Source of the DNA: Selaginella tamariscina
Taxonomy: Eukaryota > Streptophyta > Lycopodiopsida > Selaginellales > Selaginellaceae
Length of the DNA: 64,000 nt
NCBI GenBank assembly: GCA_003024785.1
Contig: PUQB01000124.1
Location: forward strand, 372,001-436,000
Reading direction: 5' to 3'
In this document: in pieces, positions 23,668-33,651 of the stretch
How the letters are laid out: the number at the start of each line of letters is the position of its first letter
How positions within the stretch are numbered: position 1 is the first letter of the stretch
Translations under genes and position numbers: made by a program
The notes under the pieces: generated by a model
Databases searched by the model: none
What the model saw: only the letters and a program-made list of their open reading frames with translations
What the model was told of the DNA's origin: nothing

Positions 23668-25383
23668 GTGCAGCCACATCCATATAAGCAGCCTGCATCG
23701 CTGCATTATCCAGAAAATGCTAGTTATGCACGTGTAAATTGCAGCAGTGTGGAGGAGACTATCCAATTGTTTTGGGTTTCAATGGCATTCATTCTTACAT
23801 GTATGTGGAGGAGCCGCTGGATGATAGCACTCGCCAGTTTCTATCTCATGGTATCGTCCGGTGGCGCACTCAATACATTCAGCTTGTTCTCCCAGCATCT
23901 AAAACTGTCTCTCCAATACAATCAGGAAGACATGAACACCATCAGCTTTTTAAAGACGTAGGCACTAGTGTTGGTGTTTTTTCTGGTTTAATTTACGATA
24001 TAACTGGCCCTTGGCTGGTTCTTTTTCTCGGTTTTTCTAAATCTCCTTGGTTATCTGATGATATGGCTTGCCACCACACAGAGGATGGATCATCCTGAAG
24101 TCTGGCAAATGTGCATTTATCTCTGCATTATTGGTGTGTCTGCAGCTTTCACCACAACTGCAGTTCTGGTAGCATGTGCCAAAAATTTCCCAAAGAATCA
24201 AGGCATGATTCTTAGTCTCATGGACAGTACTCAGGGTCTCAGTGCAGCAGTATTCACACTTTTGTACCAAGCACTGTATATCAATGGAACCGACTCATTC
24301 ATCCTCTTACTGGCTTGGTTACCGGCTCTTCTGTGTCTCCTCTTCATGTGCATGATTAGACCTGTACCGCATGTGGGGAAGTACAACGACACAAGAATTC
24401 TTTATATGTTTCTCCTCGCAACGCTGGGATTAGCATGCTACCTCATGATTGTCATTATCTTAGAGCATTTCGTTGATATGAGTTCTGTAGTTGTGAAGGT
24501 GCTTTTCTCCATAATGATGCTAATACTGTCTATCCCTTTGGAGTGGTATTACCATCAGAAATGGAAAGCGCTTCAGGCTTGGATAATAGTCAAGTTCTTT
24601 CCAATAACAACATAGATTCTAGACATGGAACAGTCAGTAGAATTCTTCGGCATCCTCAACGCCAGCAAGGGGAGAGGATTTCACCATCTTTCAAGCTTTG
24701 TGTAGTGTTGATATGTTGTTGATATTTGTCGCCACGACGTGTGGTATAGGCAGTGTTTTAACTGTAACGAACAACCTAGGCCAGATCGGTACATCTCTAG
24801 GTTATAGTAACGCTGGCACCAACACATTCATAGCATTACTGAGCATTTGGGATTTTGCCGGTGGAGTTGCTTGTGGTTTCATATCAGATATATGCCTTGC
24901 AAAATATGGAATAGCAAGGCCTTCTTCTTTAGCATGGTCCTGCTCATGTTAGCTGCTGGCAATCTTGTGATTGCAATAGGATTGCCTGGAGCACTTTTCT
25001 ATGGCTCTATTCTAGTCGGAATCTCAACTGGAGGGCAGTGGTCCGTTCTCTATACGATGATAGCAGAACTTTTTGGACTTAAGTTTTATGGTACTCTGCA
25101 AAATGTCACCTACGTGGCTAAGGCTCTTGGTACTTACGTTTTGTCTATTCGCGTGGCTGGTGTTTTATACGACAGGGAAGCCCACAAGGGAATGAACACT
25201 TCGGTTGCTGCAACACCATCCAGTGGGGACGAACTGATATGTTACGGCTCTCACTGTTACAGGGAAGCATTTTTTATAATGGCTGGAGTTTGTATACTTG
25301 CGTGCTTAGTCAGTTTAATACTTACAGTAAGAACTTGGAACTTTTACAAGTTGACCGTGAGGACAAAACTCATGCAAGCTTAG
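23668..25383 (+). CDS. NFD4/nodulin-like major facilitator transporter (frame-broken)
   Basis: A single-exon, roughly 570-codon gene of the nodulin-like/NFD4 branch of the major facilitator superfamily, with about 12 hydrophobic segments. Recognisable family stretches are RSRWMIALASFYLMVSSGGA (first helix), YNQEDMNT, DVGTSVGVFSGLIYDI, NFPKNQGMILSLMDSTQGLS, RGEDFTIFQALCSVDML, NNLGQIGTSLGYS, TFIALLSIWDFAGG and GISTGGQWSVLYTMIAELFG. The end is TAG at 25381-25383. The start may be 23668 or the ATG at 23813 just before the first helix. The family signature is continuous, but the reading frame changes about five times, each by one base (near 23958, 24031, 24570, 24665 and 24920). At least the second change is at a T run. 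It is either a recent pseudogene or affected by base-call errors. Family substrates are mostly unknown. Confidence 0.7.
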
Positions 25384-25677
25384 CAACAGCATGTAAAATC
25401 CAGCTCAACAATTAAAGTATTCACTTGAAACACGTACAGAAAAAGCTGTGATTATCCTACGATTCATAAATGTGTGTGTCTGTTTGTGCTAAGTACTGGC
25501 TTGGTCCTTATATGTCTGTCAACGTTCAGCCTTAGCTAGTAAACCACACACATATTATATAACACACGCACATGCACGCGTGAGCATGTGTCTATATAAC
25601 TCAGGCCATCAGATGAAGCCTGTCCATGGCATATCAATATTTAGATATGTACGCTTGCATATGATATACATATGCAC
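25384..25677. other. Intergenic spacer
   Basis: Downstream of the transporter stop. Contains CA-rich and CG/CA mixed runs around 25560-25600 and no gene. Confidence 0.4.
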
Positions 25678-26580
25678 CTAAACCACACACACGTGAGCGA
25701 GCGCGCACACACGACATACATACCTTATCATATATAGCTTAGAAAGCTTATACATGGCAAGAGTTGCAATCTCATCATACCCACCATGGAGCAAGAACTG
25801 CTCCCATGAAACAGCAATGCAGTAATGCTCTACACTGGGTTCCATTCCGAAGTCGACTTGAGCGAGCATAAAATGCTTCCAGCATTCTTATAATAACCAT
25901 GAGTGAATGCACGCACTTAGAATCTGTATAACTGTTGCATCACTAGCTCTCAAGCCTTTTACTGGCATCAACTGGAAAACCTTCAAGGATTCATCTAAAT
26001 GCCCTTTTTGGGTATCACACTGGAGCATTGTATTCCAGCTGAAAATACTCCTGCTAGGCATTTTTTCAAAGATTATCTTCGATTTTCACGTCTTCCACCT
26101 TTGTGCGAATGCATACACCATGAGCACATTATTCTCGAATGTTCTACGCACTTACCCATATTGGGTACATGCTGCTAACAACACAATCCATGTGACTGCG
26201 TTCCAAGGGACCTCATCTTGAGCATGCATTTCACTAAAGAGGGATCTTGATAATGAAATATGCCGTCACAAGGCATATCCTACAATAAGTATGGTCCATG
26301 AGACTACGTCTTGTATAAAATCTCTGTGATATAAATTTACCATGAGATCAAATCGCACTCGGCATTAAACTGAACATCTGCTCAGAAATGCCTCGTTTCA
26401 GCATTTTCTGTGATGATGGTGGTCCACGATATCATGTCTCGTCTGGGCCTTCGTGGTTTGCGAGTTCTTGTAGCCTCCATTCAGCATTGTGTTGTAGGTT
26501 ACTATATCGTGCTCGGGTATCTCCTCAGCCTTTTGAAGATGACCATATGCCTGGGCTCCACATGACATTGCAGTGAGCTA
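25678..26580 (-). pseudogene. PPR (pentatricopeptide repeat) protein pseudogene
   Basis: Reading the minus strand from 26580 downward gives successive PPR phrases in different frames: EEIPEHDIVTYNTMLNGGYK, VPWNAVTWIVLLAACTQYG, IIFEKMPSRSIFSWNTML, then GHLDESLKVFQLM, and near 25860 FGMEPSVEHYCIAVSW. These match PLS-type PPR repeats, which are usually organellar RNA-binding factors for editing or splicing. Stops and frame changes separate the phrases, and no upstream or C-terminal E/DYW domain is seen, so this is a relic of the middle of a PPR gene. Confidence 0.65.
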
Positions 26581-27098
26581 GAGACTTCAGAAAGTTCTGT
26601 TCTTGATTAAGTACGTAAGGGAGATTATTTTATGTAGTAAATGTAAACTAGTAAGTGTGCATGTATAACTTATCATGTAAGGCATTTTAGTTTAGCACAG
26701 TTTTCTTAAAAGACACCATAACGGACACATATTCCACACACACGCACACACGCACAAATTTGTGTGCAATAGAAGTAATGAATATGTACGCTGTATGTAT
26801 TAATCAAACTCTAATACTCAAAGAATTTAATCAGATCAACATCCTCAGTCACTTCGTTATATTGTCAAAGCATGTACTAATATTCTTTTCTTTTATCATT
26901 TTCACTAATTACAAGTTTTATCATCGTATGTATACATGTACATAGGACGCTGTGCATTTTGTCCATCACATCGTTTTACATACGCATGTCAAACCATTTT
27001 GTTGTATTCCGCAAAGATACTTCCAAAAATACACGACCAAATCATTAGCAAACAAACTTAGCCCCTCGAAGACCTCAACAACACATACATTTGATGTG
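26581..27098. other. Intergenic spacer upstream of the glycosyltransferase
   Basis: No gene recognised. A CA-rich run lies near 26736-26757. Confidence 0.4.
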
Positions 27099-27108
27099 TA
27101 TATATAAA
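27099..27108 (+). promoter_or_regulatory. TATA-box candidate of the glycosyltransferase gene
   Basis: TATATATAAA lies 31 bases before the ATG at 27139. If used, the leader would be only about ten bases, so either the leader is very short or the true start is elsewhere. Confidence 0.35.
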
Positions 27109-27138
27109 GCTCCGGCTCCATACGCAGTAAGCGCGGCA

Positions 27139-28290
27139 ATGGCATCATTAACTCATGCTAATCACATTGTTTTGGTTCCATTTCCAGCTCAAGGTCACGT
27201 TCAACCTATGATATACTTAGCAAAGAAATTTGCTAATGAAGGTTTTATCGTTACTATTATCAATACTGACAGCATTCATCAAGTTTTGTCTCAGACTTGG
27301 CAATCTGTTCCAGAACAGGACATTCGTTTTGAATCTATTCCATTTGTGATGAATGTTCCTGCAGGATTTGATTTTAAGTCGATGAGTCAACTGCGTGCTT
27401 TTATGAGTGCTCTGGAAGAGCTTGAATTGCCGCTCTTAAACTTGTTTAAGCGGCTTAAACCTGAGGTGAGCTGCGTGCTTTCGGACTATTACCATATTTC
27501 AGCACCTTACGCTGCCAAAAACGCCGGTATTTCTTCGGTTGCTTTCTGGTCTGGACATGCTTCTTGGTTTTCTATCGAGTATAATATTGGTGAGCTGATA
27601 TCTAATGGTCATGTCCCTGTTGAAGGTAAGTGTGTGTGTGTGAAGAGAGAGAGAGTATGGTTAACAGACTTCTTTGGTGCAGAGTCGAACGCTGACCAGA
27701 TAATTTCATACCTCCCGGGACTTAAGTCAATCAAAGTCCAAGACCTTCCGTTGTACCTATACAAGGACTTCCACACAACTCACTTCAGCAACGAGCGATG
27801 TCGCTTCCGAGCAAACGAGCTGCATTCGAGCCATACATTTTGGCCAATACATTCTACGAACTCGAACCAGAAGTCGTAAGCGCACTGAACAGAACCCTCC
27901 CTTCAAAGTTGATTAATATAGGCCCGCTCTTCCCACAGAAACACAGTAATCAGAAAGCCGCGTTTGAGGTTTGTTTATATATTATATAAACTCTCATATA
28001 ATTATATACGTTATACACATAAACATTTAGTATACCCAGTAAAATCTATATCTTCATTATATATATTTATGTGTTGTTTGTGTGTATGTATATATATATA
28101 TATATAAAAGACTAGAGTAAATCTATATCTGCAAGACAAATCTCATTATACATACATACATACATACATATACATAAGTGATACTGATTAGAAAGCCGCA
28201 TTCTAGGTTAATACGATATATAATATATATTTCTATATTCAATATAGCCAGATATAATGCATAATCTAATATAAGCATTTCAATCTCTCT

Positions 28291-28377
<87 letters not shown>

Positions 28378-29392
28378 TAGTTCTCTCTCTCTCTATGTAA
28401 AGTAGTTGCATACGAAATATGTAACTATAGAATTTTTCATCTATCTAGTCATAGATAACTAACTAGACTATAAAGTAACATGATATCTCCCCATAATACA
28501 TGCTTAATATCTATGTCTATATATGGATATTTAAAGGGTGAGTTTACGTGAGAAGAGATATATATAACTCCAATATAATATACATATTTACAGCTAGTAT
28601 GTATGTAATGTATAAATCGAAGAAACAATCTAGCATATATTATAATTAGATATATATTTATATACTTCATAGTTATACAACTACTATTTTGAAATAAATC
28701 TAGATAAGCTAATTGTATATAACAAGATATCTATCTTTATAACTCATATGTATGTATAGTTATGTGTGTGTTTAGGTGAGTTTACGTGCGGAAGGACGGA
28801 GAGACTATCAAGTTCTAAACGCACAGTCACCACGCTCCGTGCTCTACATCGCCTTTGGTAGCGTTGTTACTATAAGTTTTGAAGAGTTTAAGGAGCTCTG
28901 CGGTGGCTTGGAAGCCTCTGGATTCCCATTCGTGTTTGTGGTTCCGCATAGCCTTGTTCCGATATGCCTGAGGGACACGTGGAAGAGTTTTGTAGAGGAT
29001 ACGTGGGAAAAGCATGGTTATTTCATGGGCTCCTCAGGTAGCAGTTTTACAACACGACGCTGTTGGTGGGTTTATAACACATTGTGGGTGGAACTCTCTA
29101 TTGGAAGGTTTGAGTGGAGGCGTCCCTATGTTGGGGTGGCCATGCCAAGCAGATCAAAATACCAATTGTAAGTTGATCTTGGAACAGAACGGTGTGGGAT
29201 ATGAGGAAGACTAAGCATGGGATTATGGCCGCGGTTAAGAGTTTAATGGCTAATCAAGATATGAGATGTAAGTGTACTGAGATTATGGGGCTTGGAAGAG
29301 CTGCTTATGAGGAGGGTGGGTCTTCTTATGAGAATTTTAAAGCTTTTTGCAAGGAATGGTTGTGTACACAAAAAGTTTTAACAAATAAATGA
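27139..29392 (+). CDS. Plant UDP-glycosyltransferase (family 1), frame-broken
   Basis: Three exons: 27139-27625, 27683-27968 and 28776-29392, with GT-AG introns of 57 and 807 bases. Total coding length is about 463 codons, normal for the family. The N-terminus has the HIVLVPFPAQGHVQP block containing the catalytic histidine, then FWSGHASW. The C-terminal nucleotide-binding half has SVLYIAFGSVVTIS and a full 44-residue PSPG box (29026-29157), from WAPQVAVLQHD through HCGWNS to a final DQ. The terminal glutamine is usual for UDP-glucose users. Such enzymes glycosylate small acceptors in the cytosol. The frame changes at least five times (near 27800, 28965, 28995, 29010 and 29205); those at 28965 and 28995 fit one base lost or gained in a short run. 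It is either a recent pseudogene or carries draft errors. The large intron is packed with CT/GA microsatellite. Confidence 0.75.
28284..28395. repeat. Self-complementary CT/GA microsatellite in a UGT intron
   Basis: A CT run (about 28300-28328) is followed directly by a GA run (28329-28374) and another short CT run. The two long halves are complementary and could form a hairpin in the intron. Confidence 0.9.
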
Positions 29393-29468
29393 TAAATTGC
29401 TAGAAAGAAGTGACAAAAAGCGATTAGTTGCAAGGGTATATGTGTACAGTATATATGTATATGTATCC

Positions 29469-29470
<2 letters not shown>

Positions 29471-29544
<74 letters not shown>

Positions 29545-29545
29545 C
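29471..29545. repeat. CT then AT microsatellite
   Basis: About 27 CT units followed by about 10 AT units, just downstream of the glycosyltransferase stop. A further TA array lies at about 29726-29751. Confidence 0.9.
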
Positions 29546-29781
29546 TGCAATATCCATGTACGTACTATGTGTATGAATTATACGGGCTATATACAAAGTA
29601 TTTTCAAATTCACGTGATATAGAAGCATACATGAAGTGTGTGTATGAGAGAATATAAACATGAATTGGCACTGGAGGTCTCAGTGAGAACGTCATGTTTT
29701 TCTGTGTCTACACTTCGTAAGGAAATATATATATATATATATATATATATGATATATGGATTAGGGTTTTGTGCTCTGTAA

Positions 29782-31362
29782 ATGGAGAGCTTCGTGAAGC
29801 TCAAGGCTATGGCGGATGGAGTGATTGTGTTAACAATTGATAGCAAGGACGATCCTCAACATAGGTTTGCATACATTTTAGTATTTAATTTTACAAATTA
29901 TTACAAAAATTATGACACTATTTGAATTTTTTACATAGGTTTAATTCTGCTACTTTGAAAGCACTCCATTCAGCTCTAGATGAGGTACATACGCACATTA
30001 TTGATTTATATATAATCTAATTTTCCTTACAGGTCGAGAAAGACGAAAATGCCACTGCTTTAGTTACCACCAACACAGTAAAGTTCATATATACTTTATA
30101 TATTACACACACACGCATCTGTTCATGTCTACTACATTATATTATTTTATGCAAATGCCAATCGTTTTATGTCAGGGAAAGTTCTATTCTAATGGTTTTG
30201 ATCTGCGGCTTCTTCAGACCGACCCAGATAAGTTTCAGGTGTAACTTATCGTTTTATACATACATACTACACACATATTTGAAGCTTATTTTTATTCTTT
30301 CAAATGTGCAGTTTCCAACAGATGCTTTCCATAGCCTCCTTGACAGGTTTTGTGTTTTCCAATGCCTACAGTGGCAGCAATCTGGTAACTTGTTAACCAA
30401 AGAATATTCTTTAAAAAAACTAGATTTTTTTAAAAATTTATTTTGTTTATTGCAGTGGCCATGCTGCAGCCGCAGGATGCATGTTCACATTGGCACATGA
30501 CTATCGTGTAATGCGTAGAGACAAGGGTTTTATATTCTTGAACGAGGTGTTCTTTTACACACGCACACGGAGACAGTCTATATTTCTAAACATGAGATAA
30601 TCTGTTTTTCTAGTATTTTTTATATCTTACATATTTTTTGCAGGCAGAACTTGGTCGTCACTTTACACCCGGAATGATGTCATTGATCCGTAATAAGCTA
30701 CCCATTGCTACTTTTCACAAAGCGGTATTACCTGCGTAAGTACACATTATATGTTTATTATCCATTTATATATTTAGTTGTCATGTCTATGTATACTCTT
30801 CATTTCAGGCACAAGTTTACAGGTAAAACAGCGGAGGAAGCAGGTTTTGTTAATGGATCGTTTCCAGATGCGCATACTACGCAGGAGGCAGCAATCAAGT
30901 TAGGTAAACTTATCGTGTGTGTGTGTGTGAACATATGTTATTTTGCGTCTGTGTGTGTATCAACACTGTCTTCTAGCAAATTGTTTAAATGTGCCTATGT
31001 TGTCTGTACGCATGTTATGATATATATAAATAAATTCAACACACACACACACACACACACATGTATATATGTGCGTGCGTGCGCTACATACATACATACC
31101 TATGTAGTTGTGAGTCTGTCTGTGTGTATAATGTAGATGTTTACATGTATGTTTACCGTGCTGTAGCAACTGAACTCGGACGGAAGAAGTACAATCGCTC
31201 GGTATACAAGGCTATTAAGGTGCTCTCTCTCTCTCTCACACACACGCACGCACACACACTAATTAGCATGTTTTTCAGTCTGAAATGTTTAGAGGCGAGC
31301 TTAAAGACCTCCGCTCTGGAGATTATGGTCCTCCTCCTGGCATTATACTCTCAAAGATATGA
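29782..31362 (+). CDS. Enoyl-CoA delta isomerase (ECI), crotonase family
   Basis: Ten exons: 29782-29864, 29939-29984, 30033-30077, 30176-30238, 30312-30384, 30456-30546, 30644-30735, 30809-30903, 31167-31219 and 31279-31362, all with GT-AG introns. They total 725 bases, one short of 242 codons, close to the roughly 240 residues of plant ECI proteins. Crotonase landmarks are GKFYSNGFDL (oxyanion hole strand), GHAAAAGCMFTLAHDYRVMR (second oxyanion glycine) and FLNEAELG (acid residue). The protein ends SKI, which fits a peroxisomal targeting tripeptide. Such enzymes shift enoyl-CoA double bonds so that unsaturated fatty acids can enter beta-oxidation. The single frame problem is in exon 5, where GTTTTCCAATGCC would read VFPMPTVAAI if one more C followed TTCC. 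This points to a one-base deletion or a base-call error rather than deep decay. Confidence 0.85.
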
Positions 31363-31864
31363 GGTACTCAAAACTTAGCCTATATAGGTATAGGCTATAA
31401 GAGCCTTTGACGAATGGATCAGTCCCTTCCACAACCTAAAACATTTTCAGATTTTATTATCTTATACAACACTAAACTCACTTGCCAACAGCCCATACGA
31501 ACTCCTGTTGAAGTTAAAGTCACTCAATCGAGCTCTATGTGTTGACTTTTTCCACTGCTTTTAGTTCAGCTTCAACCTATTAAGTTGAACCCTGCATTGT
31601 GTTAGATGAATTTTACATATGGGTTAACTTAGTGGAATGGTATACGTTTCAAATACCCGTCGAAGTACGCTTTACGTTTTGTCTCTTAAGCATAGAGAAT
31701 ACTTAAATCATAACACAATCTAACAACGTCATTAACTTACGTAATTATGTCTGCATTTTTCCGAACTGCTGCTCGAACGGGAGGCTCTACTGGAGGATCA
31801 AGTTAAACAAATCACAATTAACAGCTTGATTAATCACCTTGTTAAGTGGTATTATCTTTCCTTG
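31363..31864. other. Intergenic spacer
   Basis: No gene or repeat recognised. Confidence 0.4.
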
Positions 31865-32150
31865 TAACTATTTGAATTGCACTGGCCCACCACATTCTCT
31901 TCAAATATTTACATCTTTTACTTTCTTACTTTACATCTTTTAATTTAAAAATTATAAATATTTTTAAATTCATTTTTTTGAATATTAACCATTATTAATA
32001 ATTGTATACAGGGGAATATGTCAACGTTTTAAAATCAGTTAAGTAATAATTTATTAGAAATAAAAGATGTAAATTAAGAAAGTAAAAGATGTACATATTT
32101 GAAAAAGAATGTGGTGAGGCAAGTATAGTAAGTGCAATTAAAACAGTAAA
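31865..32150. mobile_element. Foldback MITE-like inverted repeat
   Basis: The left arm (31875-31942, starting AATTGCACTGGCCCACCACA) matches the reverse complement of 32060-32139 over about 70 to 80 bases with small gaps. They share CACCACATTCT and TACATCTTTTACTTTCTTA. A weaker match continues about ten bases outward. No clear target duplication was found, so superfamily is open. Confidence 0.6.
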
Positions 32151-32677
32151 AAATTATAAGTACATTAAAAGTTATAACGTAACGGGAGGCTCCTTATGCT
32201 AATATCAACATTGATATATGCATTTATATACATGCCTTCAAAGTCTGTGATGTTTTTAAGATCACCATTTGTTTGAAATCTATGGTAAAGCTCTGAACGT
32301 GTGTGCTAACTTAATTAAGACAAATAAGGGTCATTTTGCAATGCCCTTTACCCTTATTTAATTTTCATAAATTTTCTAATGGTTCAAAGTGAATTCTATT
32401 TATGCCTGTTGTCCCTCGTACATAAATAGGGATTTCGGATTTATACCAACCTTTAAGTTAAATTAAAGAATTGAATTAAAACTTTCAAGAGCGAGAGACA
32501 CTAATAAATTATTGTTATTACTCACACTAGAAATTCCTTCGATTGCAATTAGCATGGGTGATTGATTCACATAGTAAATTTAAATGAAAATATTAAGAAT
32601 AGCATGAAAATATGGTTTAAATATAATCTTTTAACACAATTTTAAATTTAATATTTATTTATTAGTCTAGCAAACAA
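32151..32677. other. Intergenic spacer
   Basis: AT-rich, no feature recognised. Its last five bases (AACAA, 32673-32677) are the target duplication of the following solo LTR. Confidence 0.4.
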
Positions 32678-33651
32678 TGTCATAGTTTTACTATGACTCG
32701 ACCCTTACTTTGGGGTTTGACTGTTGTTACCTACTGGATTATGTGACGAACCCTAGATGTAGAAGAAACAGGCCCGCATAATGCACTTGGGTATCTAGTG
32801 ATGGTCCGGCCGGGTGTCGTTAGGTATTTGCAAGAAACTCTAGGTGAAGCTAGCACTTTCATTTAGAGAACCCTCCCCCATTTTGACGTTCCAGGTTAGG
32901 GTTCTTTGCTGATTATAGCTTGTCAAAATAAGGGTTAGGGACACCCCTAGGGTTGACCTAACCCTAGGGTTGCCCTAACCCCACGTCCTAAACCCCCCCC
33001 CTAGGGGTTAGGTTTAGGATTAGGTTAGGACAACCATTTTCTCTAAGGGCTGGCATTTCCGTGCCAGCCCACTTACTCATTTAGGTAAACAGGGGGGGGG
33101 GTTCGTCACATAAATAAGGTAGAGTATATGTAGTGAGGCTTCCTGGGTTCAAAAGAGAGCTCGTTAACCTCCTACCGGTGCAAGCTAAGCTTGTGTCGTC
33201 AAGGTGCAACCCTCTATTGTGTCGCCCAAACTTCCACACGACAGGGGTACAACCACCCTAGGGTTAGACTATCCTTATCGTTGGCAGGATCTTGCCTTTG
33301 AGATAAGGGCACGTCACTTCCAAGGAGTTAGCCAGATTCCTTGGTCCGAAAACCTGCTCGCAAGCTCAAAGGTATTGCCCGAGTTCACGTTCTGCAGAAC
33401 TAGTGGTTGAGGCCTTGCTCCGGCCGCCTCAACCACGCCAAGCTAGGAACAACACCTATAACTCGGCCAGTCCGTGCATCCTGATTCACAAGGTGAGTCT
33501 CGTTCATGGACTTGGTCAGTTAGGGTTTAAGTTCCTAAGGGTTGGGTTCCTAATACGGGTTACTTTACCAATTCCGTGGGTTTCCAGAGAGGGGATTCCA
33601 GGGTTGGCACCTGGCAAGCCGCCTTTGTGGCACCAAGTAAAAACTCTGACA
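32678..33651 (+). mobile_element. Solo LTR, short subfamily, with AACAA target duplication
   Basis: Begins TGTCATAGTTTTACTATGAC and ends AAACTCTGACA, the same termini as the LTRs of elements A and B. It is flanked by AACAA on both sides (32673-32677 and 33652-33656). At 974 bases it is shorter than the roughly 1.7-kb LTRs of A and B and differs in its middle, so it looks like a distinct subfamily. A G run of ten lies before CATAAATAAGG, as in the other copies. It is a fossil left by LTR-LTR recombination. Confidence 0.8.

Noticed and set aside
29326-29695. Open frames on both strands rich in RERERE or SLSLSL
   Set aside because: They are translations of the CT/GA microsatellite and have no coding meaning.
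32880-33060. CCCTAA/CCCTAGGG-rich stretches resembling plant telomere repeat
   Set aside because: The words are irregular, recur at the same LTR position in each copy and do not form a perfect TTTAGGG array.
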